The notes under the pieces: generated by a model
Database searches by the model: none
The model's input: only the letters and a program-made list of their open reading frames with translations
Told to the model about the DNA's origin: nothing
Program-made: the position numbers and the translations under genes
In this document: positions 36,130 through 43,818 of the stretch, piece after piece
How positions within the stretch are numbered: position 1 is the stretch's first letter
Layout of the letters: each line of letters begins with the position of its first letter
Assembly (NCBI GenBank): GCA_964511185.1
Contig: CAZEDU010000009.1
Location: 1 to 64,000 of the forward strand
Reading direction: 5' to 3'
Source: CAZEDU01 sp964511185
Lineage (GTDB): Bacteria; Myxococcota; Myxococcia; Myxococcales; Myxococcaceae
Length of the DNA: 64,000 bases

Positions 36130-37314
36130 GTGGCCCGCGCTGCCATCACCGACCTGTATCGATTCGACGACATGCTCTCGGCCGAGGAGAGAGCCGCGCG
36201 CGACTCGGTCGCCCAGTTCGTCGACCGGGAGTACCTGCCGATCATCGGCAAGCACTTCCGCGAAGGCACCTTCCCGATGCACCTGGTGCCCCAGCTCGCC
36301 GAGCTCGGGGTGTTCGGGGCGCCGTTCCAGGGCTACGGCTGCGCCGGGCTCAACAACGTCACCTACGGGCTGATCCTCCAGGAGCTGGAGCGCGGCGATT
36401 CGGGCCTGCGCTCGTTCGCGTCGGTGCAGAGCTCGCTGTGCATGTACCCCATCTACGCGTACGGCTCGGAGGAGCAGAAGGAGCGCTTCCTGCCGGGCAT
36501 GGCGCGCGGGAAGATCATCGGCTGCTTCGGCCTGACCGAGCCCGACTTCGGCTCCGACCCCGGCGGCATGCGCACGCGGGCGCGCAAGGACGGCGATCAC
36601 TACGTCCTCAACGGCTCGAAGCTGTGGATCACCAACGGCAGCGTCGCCGACGTCGCGGTGGTGTGGGCCAAGGTCGACGACGGGGACGACAAGTCGATCC
36701 GCGGCTTCCTGGTCGAGAAGGGCATGCCCGGGTTCTCCGCGCGGGAGATCCATGGCAAGTTCTCGCTCCGCGCGTCGTACACCTCGGAGCTGGCCTTCCA
36801 GGACGTGCGTGTGCCGGCGCGCAACGTGCTGCCGAGCATCGAAGGGCTCAAGGGGCCGCTCTCGTGTCTCAACAACGCGCGCTTCGGCATCGCCTTCGCG
36901 GTGACCGGCGCGGCGATCGCGTGCTTCGAGGGCGCGCGGGAGTACGCCCTGTCCCGCATCCAGTTCGGCAAGCCCATCGCCTCGTACCAGCTGATCCAAG
37001 AGAAGCTCGTCGACATGCTCCAGGAGATCGTCAAGGCGCAGCTGCTCTCGCTGCGGCTGGGCCGGCTGAAGGACGAGACCGGCAAGCTGCACCCCGCGCA
37101 GGTCTCGCTCGCCAAGCGCAACAACGTGAAGGCGGCGCTGCAGATCGCCCGGGAGGCCCGCGCCATCTACGGCGCCAACGGCGTGACCGACGAGTACCCG
37201 CCGGTGCGGCACATGCTCAACCTCGAGTCGGTCTACACGTACGAGGGCACGCACGAGGTGCACACGCTCATCCTGGGCCGCGCGATCACCGACATCGACG
37301 CGTTCTCGCGCTGA
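36130..37314 (+). CDS. Acyl-CoA dehydrogenase, glutaryl-CoA dehydrogenase-like
   Basis: The 394-residue protein looks most like glutaryl-CoA dehydrogenase, which both oxidises and decarboxylates glutaryl-CoA to crotonyl-CoA. Matching segments are GCFGLTEPDFGSDPGGMRTRA, GSKLWITNGSVADVAVVWAK, IRGFLVEKGMPGF, LSRIQFGKPIASYQLIQEKL and the catalytic glutamate in YTYEGTHEVHTLILGRAITDI. GTG at 36130 was chosen because a GGGAG ribosome-binding site lies 8 bases upstream; GTG 36121 is also in frame. It overlaps nothing and is followed after 1 base by the thioesterase gene. Lysine, tryptophan and aromatic degradation all pass through glutaryl-CoA. Confidence 0.92.
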   Translation: MARAAITDLYRFDDMLSAEERAARDSVAQFVDREYLPIIGKHFREGTFPMHLVPQLAELGVFGAPFQGYGCAGLNNVTYGLILQELERGDSGLRSFASVQSSLCMYPIYAYGSEEQKERFLPGMARGKIIGCFGLTEPDFGSDPGGMRTRARKDGDHYVLNGSKLWITNGSVADVAVVWAKVDDGDDKSIRGFLVEKGMPGFSAREIHGKFSLRASYTSELAFQDVRVPARNVLPSIEGLKGPLSCLNNARFGIAFAVTGAAIACFEGAREYALSRIQFGKPIASYQLIQEKLVDMLQEIVKAQLLSLRLGRLKDETGKLHPAQVSLAKRNNVKAALQIAREARAIYGANGVTDEYPPVRHMLNLESVYTYEGTHEVHTLILGRAITDIDAFSR

Positions 37315-37315
37315 C

Positions 37316-37732
37316 ATGGCGTACGTCCAGCGCATCACCGTGCGGTTCGACGAGGTCGACTTCGCGCGCGTCGTCTACTTCCCGAACCTGTTCGGCTACT
37401 GCCACCGCGTCTTCGAGCAGTTCTTCGCCGACGAGGTGAAGGTGCCGTACGCGCAGATGCTCCAGGCGCGGAAGGTCGGCTTTCCCACCGTGCACACCCA
37501 AGCCGACTTCCGGGCGCCGTTCCGCTTCGGCGACGTGTGCCGGGTGGTGATGGAGACGACGCAGGTGAGCCGGCGGTCGATTCGCTCGCGCTACCGGCTG
37601 CACCCGGGCGACAGCCCGCAGCTCGCGGCCGAGGTCACCCTCGTCACCGCGCCGGTCGACATGGACCGGTTCCGCGCGGTCGACGTGCCGGAAGACGTGC
37701 GCGCCGCGTTCGAGCGGCACGCCGCCGTCTAG
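37316..37732 (+). CDS. Acyl-CoA thioesterase (4-hydroxybenzoyl-CoA thioesterase-like, hot-dog fold)
   Basis: The 138-residue protein has a hot-dog fold thioesterase pattern, with VRFDEVDFARVVYFPNLFGYCHRVFEQFF, where Asp in the DFARVVY stretch is the usual catalytic residue. Such enzymes hydrolyse aryl- or acyl-CoA thioesters. It begins 1 base after the glutaryl-CoA-dehydrogenase-like gene on the same strand, so they form a two-gene operon. The stop overlaps the stop of the convergent DUF2058 gene by 4 bases. A role in rescuing CoA during aryl-CoA metabolism is an inference from its neighbours. Confidence 0.9.
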   Translation: MAYVQRITVRFDEVDFARVVYFPNLFGYCHRVFEQFFADEVKVPYAQMLQARKVGFPTVHTQADFRAPFRFGDVCRVVMETTQVSRRSIRSRYRLHPGDSPQLAAEVTLVTAPVDMDRFRAVDVPEDVRAAFERHAAV

Positions 37733-38340
37733 CTTTCGTCGCCGCCCGGCGCCGCGCGCTTGACGGCGATCCACGTCTCGCCGCGCTCGCCGTCCGCGGG
37801 CGGCTCGAGTTCGGCCTGCGCTTTGATTTCGTCTTCGCTCAGGAAGCCGACCGGCGCGCCGCCCTTGTTGAAGAAGCGCACCGACTTGGGGAAGAGCGCC
37901 AGCATCTGCTCGGCCGTCTCGGGGCGCACCAGCGAGTGCTCGATGGATGCGGGCTCCTGCCGTTCCACCACCGCGAGCTCGCCTTGCTCGAGCGCCTTCG
38001 CCTGCGCCGCCGAGAGCTCGAGCCGCCGCAGCTTTCCCTTGCGCGTCTGGAAGTAGAAGGTCTGCGGCCCGCTCTCGATGGGGATGTCGCCCGCGCGCAC
38101 CAGCTCGAGCAGGCGGCGGTCGATCTCGCGCTGGCGCTTGGCCTCCTCGCGCTGGTGCGCCTTGCTCCCCGGGAGCGGCGGCAGCTTCGGAATCGGCCGC
38201 TCGCTGGTCGGCCGTTCATTGATCGGCCGCGCCGCGGGCGCGCGCTTCGGGACGCTGGGCTTCGGCGCCGTCTTCGCCTGCTCGGCCTGCTCCTGAGTGA
38301 CCAGCCCGGCTTTGAGCAGCTTGTCGCGGAGGTTCTGCAT
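37729..38340 (-). CDS. DUF2058 family protein
   Basis: The 203-residue protein starts MQNLRDKLLKAGLVTQEQAEQAKTA, the opening typical of DUF2058 (YaiL-like) proteins. A Pro/Arg-rich linker and a charged helix (EEAKRQREIDRRLLELV) follow, then a small beta domain (TFYFQTRKGKLRRLELS). The family is associated with nucleic acids and translation, but its role is not defined. It is convergent with the thioesterase and divergent from the lipoprotein gene. The full expected length is present. Confidence 0.8.
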   Translation of the reverse strand: MQNLRDKLLKAGLVTQEQAEQAKTAPKPSVPKRAPAARPINERPTSERPIPKLPPLPGSKAHQREEAKRQREIDRRLLELVRAGDIPIESGPQTFYFQTRKGKLRRLELSAAQAKALEQGELAVVERQEPASIEHSLVRPETAEQMLALFPKSVRFFNKGGAPVGFLSEDEIKAQAELEPPADGERGETWIAVKRAAPGGDES

Positions 38341-38431
38341 GACGAAGGACGCTTCTACTCATCTCCTCCGCGGCTGCAAGCGTTGCTTGCCGCGCTCGTC
38401 GAAAGGCACATAACGTGCTGCCCCCTCGTCC

Positions 38432-39457
38432 ATGCGCGCGTCGATGACATCCGCTGTGCCCGTGGCGGCGCTCGTCGCGCTGGCCTTCGCCTGCACCGAC
38501 CCGGTCGACAAGGCCGCCAAGCAGCGGATCTTCTCGCAGGAAGATCCGCCCAAGGCGGTCGCCGCGGCGAGCGAGAAGCTCTCGCCCGAGTCGCTCGACG
38601 CCACCCCCAGCGCGGCGCGCCGAATTTTGGGCATGGGCGCGGCCGAGACCACCGAGCGGCTCGGGGCGCACCGTTTCTCGGCGGGCGTGACGTTCGAGTG
38701 GAGCGCGGGGCAGGGCGACGGAAAGCAGCTCAAGCTCGTGGAGCAGCGGACCTTGGTGGCCGGGCCCGGCGGCGTGAGCGGCGACTTCCACGCGCTGATC
38801 GAGAACTCGCGGGATCAAGGGCTCGAGGTCCTTCGCGTGCGCGGCCAGGTGTTCGCCAAGAGCCGCTACGGGAAGTACCGCCAGCGCCTGCGCGATCGCG
38901 GCATGGCCGAGCGCGAGCGCGAAGAGGTCTTCGGCGCGCTGCGCGACATCGACGAGCTCTTCCAAGGGCGCATCCGGCTCACCCAGTCTGGGAGCGCGAC
39001 GTTCCAAGGGCGCAACGCCTGGAAGTACACGGTGAGCCTGGCCGACGCGAAGGATGGGCCCGCGGCCGCGCTGCCGGCGAGGGCCGAGCCCAAGCAGGGG
39101 GCCGACGAGACCACCCGCCGGCGCCTCACCTTCTTCGACAAGGGCGAGCCCAAGGCGTTGACCGGTGAGGTCTGGGTGGACGCCGAGACCGCGGTGGTGC
39201 TCAAGGCCAAGCTCGACGGGCGCATGCAGGTGGCCTCGGAGCTGGGCAACGCCAAGCTGCGCCTGACGCTCGATTCCTCCTTGAGCGACATCGGCAAGGA
39301 CCCGGGCCTACGGCCCCCCGACGTCTTCCTGCCCGACCAGGACAAGCCGCTCGGCATCGCCGACGCGCTCGACAAGTTCGGCATCCCCCGGGGCGGCAAG
39401 CCCGACGCGGGAGTGGCGCCCGGGGTGCCAGAAGACGAACAGGGTGACGACGAATAA
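38432..39457 (+). CDS. Lipoprotein of unknown function
   Basis: The 341-residue protein has a lipobox (VALAFAC) near residue 21. The mature protein has helices near its start, a basic patch (RYGKYRQRLRDRGMAERERE) at about residue 150, and beta strands that resemble LolA/outer-membrane carrier-like folds (AWKYTVSLADAK, GEVWVDAETAVVLKAKLDGRM). The end is acidic and Pro/Gly-rich. No domain is certain. It is the only gene between the DUF2058 gene and the sigma54/RNA locus. Confidence 0.65.
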   Translation: MRASMTSAVPVAALVALAFACTDPVDKAAKQRIFSQEDPPKAVAAASEKLSPESLDATPSAARRILGMGAAETTERLGAHRFSAGVTFEWSAGQGDGKQLKLVEQRTLVAGPGGVSGDFHALIENSRDQGLEVLRVRGQVFAKSRYGKYRQRLRDRGMAEREREEVFGALRDIDELFQGRIRLTQSGSATFQGRNAWKYTVSLADAKDGPAAALPARAEPKQGADETTRRRLTFFDKGEPKALTGEVWVDAETAVVLKAKLDGRMQVASELGNAKLRLTLDSSLSDIGKDPGLRPPDVFLPDQDKPLGIADALDKFGIPRGGKPDAGVAPGVPEDEQGDDE

Positions 39458-39534
39458 CCACTTCCCTGACACCGCTGCCACAGGGCAGGCCCGGAAGGGT
39501 CGCGCCAATCGGCCGAATCCTCGAGCCATAAGGT

Positions 39535-39550
39535 TGGCAAGCGGCTTGCT
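39535..39550 (+). promoter_or_regulatory. Sigma54-type promoter (-24/-12)
   Basis: The sequence TGGCAAGCGGCTTGCT matches the sigma54 consensus (TGGCACRNNNNTTGCW) at every defined position except one (A for C). The invariant GG (39536-39537) and GC (39548-39549) are separated by exactly 10 bases. Transcription would start near 39560. The next gene has its own sigma70-type promoter further downstream, so this one seems to serve the RNA locus. Confidence 0.75.
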
Positions 39551-39559
39551 TTAGGGGCC

Positions 39560-39711
39560 GCCCGCAGTCGCCGCGTCCGCCTTGTCCCCACCGCCCTTCT
39601 TCGGCGGTGGTGCCTCACGCCGAGGAGGTCTTCTCGGCAGGCGAACAACTGGAGCCTGGGTGGTGCGGACTGCCTTGGGGAGGGGGCCTTCGCGGGGCCG
39701 TTTTCAGGCCC
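39560..39711 (+). ncRNA. Candidate structured small RNA, Pxr-like arrangement
   Basis: The stretch has no coding frame with a ribosome-binding site. It can form three local structures: an 8-bp perfect stem (39588-39595 with 39603-39610); a stem of 6 bp extended by 4 more across a bulge (GCCGAG/CTCGGC, 39619-39624 with 39633-39638); and a long-range pairing of GCAGTC near 39564 with GACTGC near 39668. A short GC hairpin followed by GTTTT (39700-39704) and a GGGCC/GGCCC pairing close the end. A sigma54-driven, intergenic, multi-stem RNA is the arrangement of Pxr in Myxococcus xanthus, a developmental regulator. I could not align the sequence to it, so the name is an inference. Confidence 0.5.
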
Positions 39712-39735
39712 GTAGCGAAATGTAGCGCAGAAAAT

Positions 39736-39763
39736 TTGACCGACCGAGGTCGCTCCCTACAAT
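39736..39763 (+). promoter_or_regulatory. Sigma70-type promoter of the 107-residue protein gene
   Basis: TTGACC (39736-39741) and TACAAT (39758-39763) are separated by 16 bases, each matching the consensus in five of six positions. It lies 74 bases before the ATG at 39837. An inverted repeat (CGACC-GA-GGTCG) fills part of the spacer and might be an operator. Confidence 0.65.
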
Positions 39764-39836
39764 CGCGGACTGTTGCGGATCCGCCGCATCGCACATGAGC
39801 GGATGTTCAGCTGTTTTCGCACAGCGAGGTGGAGTG

Positions 39837-40160
39837 ATGGAGCGTAAGGGTGGCAGCACGACGGTGGTGGCCGAGGAGATTCGCGCGGCGGTGGCGAAGA
39901 AGTCGCGCGCGCTGACCTCGGAAGAAGAGAAGACGCTTCGCATGCGGCACGGGGTGGCCGGCGGGCTCGAGGCGCCGCTGCCGTCGGCGGCGGGCGCGAA
40001 CGCCGAGTTGGCCGACGAGCTTCTGTTGATGGAGATGCAGCTGCTGCGGTCCTACCGGGCCAAGGGCCTGGCGCGGCCGCAGCCGGTCCCGCGCACGGTG
40101 GGCGCGCCGCGGAACCTGGCGAAGGACAAGATCGTCCGCGCGCTGCGGAAGAAGCGGTAG
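39837..40160 (+). CDS. Hypothetical basic protein
   Basis: The 107-residue protein starts at an ATG with an AGGTGGAG ribosome-binding site; an ATG at 39795 would add 14 unlikely residues. It is helical, charged and ends in a basic run (DKIVRALRKKR). Segments such as SRALTSEEEKTLRMRHGV and LADELLLMEMQLLRSYRA suggest helix bundles. No known domain was recognised. It sits next to the sigma54/RNA locus but has its own promoter. Confidence 0.7.
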   Translation: MERKGGSTTVVAEEIRAAVAKKSRALTSEEEKTLRMRHGVAGGLEAPLPSAAGANAELADELLLMEMQLLRSYRAKGLARPQPVPRTVGAPRNLAKDKIVRALRKKR

Positions 40161-40230
40161 TCGCGCGTAGGGCGGTCTCCCAGCCCCTCGCTGAGCGGCC
40201 CACACCGCCAGCATCGGGAGAGCTGTCTTC

Positions 40231-41742
40231 TCAGACGCCCATCACACGCACCAGCCGGGCGCCGGCTTCCACCAACGAGAGCGCCTTTCCACCCAGCTGC
40301 TTCGCGAGCGCCTCCGCGTCGTCCCGTTGGCCGCGCGCGAAGTTCTCCTTCAGCCAGCTGCCGGTCGCCGGGTTTCGCCAGTAGTCCTCGTTGTACCGCT
40401 CCTGCAGCACCGAGTGGAGCCGCGCCTCGAACGCCCAGGCGCGCAGGTAGCGGGTGGCGTAGAGCTGCGGGTCGACGTCGTAGAGGAAGAAGCCCTTGTG
40501 CACGCCGGCGAAGAGCGCCTCGCTCATGCGCGTCTGGTACGCCTCGGCCATGGCGCGCTCCGGGCCGCGCGCGTACAGCTCGAGCTCATAGGGCAGCTTC
40601 GCGGCGTAGCGGCGGAGCAGGAACAGGTTGTTGAACGCGGCGATGCGCGCCGCCTCGCGCGCGACCGGCTGCGGCAGGCGCAGGTAGCGCTTGTGCCAGG
40701 CCTCGTCGAGCAGCAGGTGGTCGAACAGGTACGCGTAGCCTTCGGTGACCGACAGGTCGCCCAGCCGGCGCTCTTCGATGGGCGCGGCGCGCGAGACGTA
40801 GGCGAGCTGCTGCGCGTGCCCGTACTCGTGCAGGAGCGAGAAGTAGTCGTCGAGGCCGCCGCCCGGCCGCACCACCAGGCGGATGTCGTCGGGCACCTTC
40901 AAGTCGGCGACGAACGCGCGAGAGGTCTTGCCCGGGCGGTCCTCGGCGTCGAGCAGGATGCGGCCTTCGGCGTTGGGGTGCAGCCCCATGTCGAGGAAGC
41001 AGCGCGAGATGGCGGGGAGCAGGTCTTCGCGGCGGAAGTGCTCGGCCATCCACGGCGCCACCGCGGCGCGCTGCAGGTCGTGCCGCCGCGCGTTGCCGCT
41101 CGGCAGCGGCCGGACGCTCTCGTCGACCTTCTTGAGCACGTAGGCGAGCACGTCCCGGTAGGCGGCCTCGGTCTGCTGGAGCACCTCCTCGCATTCCTGC
41201 GCGAGCGCCTGCGCCGAGTAGCCGGTCACGGCGTCGCGCAGCGCCAGGTACGACGGGTAGTGGAGCACCTCGGCCGTCTTCGCCGCGGCCTCGCGGCGGC
41301 GCGCGTAGGGACCCTGGTTCTCCCAGAGGAACTCGCCCAGCCCCTTCTCGATGAGCCCGCGGGCCTCGCGCTGCGCCTCGCGCGGCAGGCGCGCGATCGC
41401 CTCGCGGAAAGGCACCGGCTGCTCCATCGGGACGGTGCCGTTGGCTTCGAGCGTGGCGATCTCCTCCATCGAGCCCGCGGCGATGGCGTCTTCCACCTGG
41501 CCGGCGAGGAACTCGAGGAGCAGCTTGAACCGCACGCGTTTGCGCTCGTCGGTGCGCTTGTCCTCCACCGCCTCCCGGACCTGTTGGAAGGTCTCCGGCC
41601 GCGCGAACTCGGGGTACTCCCGGTAGAGCTGCTCGACGGGGAGATCCGAGGTCAGGCCGGCGCCATACCGGTAGTGCATGCTGCCGAGCTCGAAGAGGAA
41701 GCTGTCGAGTCGTTTCACCAGGGCGTTGATGGCGCTTTCCAC
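40231..41742 (-). CDS. Zinc metallopeptidase, M3-like (gluzincin)
   Basis: The 503-residue protein is nearly all helical, as in the M3 (thimet oligopeptidase) and M32 families. A zinc motif HEYGH lies near residue 305 in the segment YFSLLHEYGHAQQ. The third ligand glutamate is probably in SVTEGYAYLFDHLLL about 27 residues later. There is no signal peptide, so it should digest oligopeptides in the cytoplasm. The start is GTG at 41742; no strong ribosome-binding site is visible. It is divergent from the pseudouridine synthase gene. Confidence 0.8.
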   Translation of the reverse strand: MESAINALVKRLDSFLFELGSMHYRYGAGLTSDLPVEQLYREYPEFARPETFQQVREAVEDKRTDERKRVRFKLLLEFLAGQVEDAIAAGSMEEIATLEANGTVPMEQPVPFREAIARLPREAQREARGLIEKGLGEFLWENQGPYARRREAAAKTAEVLHYPSYLALRDAVTGYSAQALAQECEEVLQQTEAAYRDVLAYVLKKVDESVRPLPSGNARRHDLQRAAVAPWMAEHFRREDLLPAISRCFLDMGLHPNAEGRILLDAEDRPGKTSRAFVADLKVPDDIRLVVRPGGGLDDYFSLLHEYGHAQQLAYVSRAAPIEERRLGDLSVTEGYAYLFDHLLLDEAWHKRYLRLPQPVAREAARIAAFNNLFLLRRYAAKLPYELELYARGPERAMAEAYQTRMSEALFAGVHKGFFLYDVDPQLYATRYLRAWAFEARLHSVLQERYNEDYWRNPATGSWLKENFARGQRDDAEALAKQLGGKALSLVEAGARLVRVMGV

Positions 41743-41807
41743 GGTATGTAATGAGGCGCCCCAGGAGGCAATTAGTCAACTGCCTCGTCGAGTCGCTCGC
41801 GCATGTC

Positions 41808-42716
41808 ATGAAGCGCCGGTCCTTTCGCGTCACCGAGTCTCAGGCGGACCGCGCGCTGGAAAGCGCCGTGTCTGAGGTGCTTTCGATTTCTCCCGCGGCG
41901 TCGCGGTCGCTCGTCGAGCAGGGGGCCGTGTACGTCGCTGGGCGAAGGTGCCAGCGAGCGGACCACCGGCTTCAGGTGGGGCAGGCGGTCCTGGTGGTGC
42001 TCGAGGAGCGGGGCGTGTCCGCCACCTCGCCGTCGCGGGCGGTGCCACCGCTTCAGGTGCTCGACGAGGACGAGGCGTTCATCGCGGTGAACAAGCCCGC
42101 GGGCCTGTTGTCGCAGCCGTCGCCGTCGCGGGTGGGCGAGAGCCTGCTCGACGCGGTGAGCGCGCGGCTGGGGAAGCCCGCCGGGCTCGTGCACCGGTTG
42201 GATCGCGAGACGAGCGGCGTGATGGTGTTCGGCAAGAGCCGTGAGAGCACCTCGCGGCTGGCCGCGCAGTTCAAGGAAGGCGCCGCGTCGAAGACGTACC
42301 TCGCGGTGACCAGCCCAGGCCTACCAGAAGCGGGCCGCATCGATTGGCGCATCTCCCCCGACCCGAGCCGGCCCGGGCGATACCGCGCGTCGCGAACGGC
42401 GAACGGAAAGCCGGCCGCCACGCGCTTCGAGCGGCTCTCCGCGGACGAAGGGTTCTGCTTGGTCGCGCTCTTCCCCGAGACCGGGCGCACCCACCAGCTG
42501 CGCGCGCACCTGACCGCGCTCGGCGCGCCGATTTTCGGCGACGTGCTCTACGGCGGCGCGCGGAAGGTGGGCGGCGTCGAGGTGGCGCGAACGCTGTTGC
42601 ACGCGCGGCGGCTGCAGCTGAGCCACCCGCTCACCGCGCGGCCGCTCGAGCTCACCGCGCCGCTGCCAGAAGACATGCAGGCGTGGTTTCAGCGCGCGGG
42701 CGTCGACGTCCGCTGA
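41808..42716 (+). CDS. RluA family 23S rRNA/tRNA pseudouridine synthase
   Basis: The 302-residue protein converts uridine to pseudouridine in RNA. An N-terminal S4-like RNA-binding region (FRVTESQADRALESAV to ADHRLQVGQAVLV) is followed by the catalytic domain with the signature HRLDRETSGVMVFGKS, which has the catalytic Asp, and RTHQLRAHLTALGAPIFGD. I chose ATG 41808 over ATG 41751 because the shorter start gives the standard RluA beginning. Which RNA site it modifies cannot be told. Confidence 0.93.
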   Translation: MKRRSFRVTESQADRALESAVSEVLSISPAASRSLVEQGAVYVAGRRCQRADHRLQVGQAVLVVLEERGVSATSPSRAVPPLQVLDEDEAFIAVNKPAGLLSQPSPSRVGESLLDAVSARLGKPAGLVHRLDRETSGVMVFGKSRESTSRLAAQFKEGAASKTYLAVTSPGLPEAGRIDWRISPDPSRPGRYRASRTANGKPAATRFERLSADEGFCLVALFPETGRTHQLRAHLTALGAPIFGDVLYGGARKVGGVEVARTLLHARRLQLSHPLTARPLELTAPLPEDMQAWFQRAGVDVR

Positions 42717-42752
42717 TTTCTCTAAAAGGGGGAAATGGACTGGCCAAGAAGC

Positions 42753-43757
42753 TCAAGCGGCGCAGGTGAAGTGCTCGCCCTCGCGCCACCTGCGCGCGCG
42801 GAGAAAGGCCCGAATCTCCGCCCGCGCGCCCTTGGCGCCGACCGCGGCGACGAGGTGCGCCGCGCCGGGCGGTCCCAGCGCGCCGGGGGATTCGACCGGC
42901 ACGCCGTCGATGCGCTGGCCGATTTTACGGGGGCTGAGCTCGATGAGCCGCTCGACGGCGACCCCTTCGGCGCGGAGGAGGCGCATCAGCTTGAGCCCGG
43001 TCTCGCCCGCGCCCCAGACGATGCAGCGGCCTTGGCGCAAGGGGCCGCGCGCCAGGAAGCGCGCCTTGAGCCACGCGTGGCGCGGGAGTGTGTAGCGCGC
43101 GTCTTGCCGCGTGAGGCGCTGATCATGGTCGCGCCAGCGAAAGAGCACCTGCGGCACGGCGCACAGCGCGTGGCCGCGCTCGAGCAGCTTGAGCCACAGC
43201 TGGTAGTCCTCGGGGAAGTCGCCGTCCTCCCACCCGCCGACCTCTTCGAGCCGCGCGCGCCGCGCGGTGATCGACGGGTGACACAGCGGGCTCTCGACGA
43301 AGCGGTCGTGAAACAGCGCGGACGGCTCGGTGAGCCCGCTCAGCCAGGCCGCGTACGCCTGCATGTTGGGGCTCGCCGGCCGGTCGTCGCGAAACAGCTC
43401 GACCTGCGTGCCGACGGCGGCGAGCGCGGGGTTCGCCTCCAGCGCCGCCACGCTGCGCTCGAGCCGCTGCGGCAGCGACTCGTCGTCGGCGTCCATGCGT
43501 GCGAGGTACGGCGCGTCGCAGCGGGAAAGCCCGTCGTTGAGCGCCGCGACCAGCCCGCGCGGCGGCGTCGACAGCACCTCCACGCGCGCATCTTCGTCGG
43601 CCAGCGCTTCGAGCCGCCCGAGCGTGCCGTCCGTCGAGCCGTCGTCGATCGCCAAGAGCCGCAGGTCGCCGAGCGTCTGCTCGAGGATGCTGCGGACCGC
43701 GCGCTCGACCGTGGCGGCGGCGTTGCGGGCGGGCATGACGACGCAGACCTTGGGCAC
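42753..43757 (-). CDS. GT2 glycosyltransferase fused to a PglD-N-like Rossmann domain
   Basis: The N-terminal 220 residues form a family 2 glycosyltransferase: KVCVVMPARNAAATVERAV, LLAIDDGSTDGTL, and a DxD-like ARMDADDESLP, with EDYQLWLKLLERG. The next hundred residues form a separate Rossmann-like unit (GRCIVWGAGETGLKLMRLL, then IDGVPVESPGAL) like the N-terminal domain of PglD and other sugar acyltransferases. Such a fusion could sense a nucleotide or sugar. GTG at 43757 was chosen for the 334-residue protein. The glycan it makes is unknown. The gene on the opposite strand upstream is divergent with a 61-base gap. Confidence 0.88.
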   Translation of the reverse strand: MPKVCVVMPARNAAATVERAVRSILEQTLGDLRLLAIDDGSTDGTLGRLEALADEDARVEVLSTPPRGLVAALNDGLSRCDAPYLARMDADDESLPQRLERSVAALEANPALAAVGTQVELFRDDRPASPNMQAYAAWLSGLTEPSALFHDRFVESPLCHPSITARRARLEEVGGWEDGDFPEDYQLWLKLLERGHALCAVPQVLFRWRDHDQRLTRQDARYTLPRHAWLKARFLARGPLRQGRCIVWGAGETGLKLMRLLRAEGVAVERLIELSPRKIGQRIDGVPVESPGALGPPGAAHLVAAVGAKGARAEIRAFLRARRWREGEHFTCAA

Positions 43758-43818
43758 GGCGGTCCTGTAGATCAGGTGCGCGGGTCGATTCAAAGCGCGT
43801 GTAGGATGCGGCGCTCGA

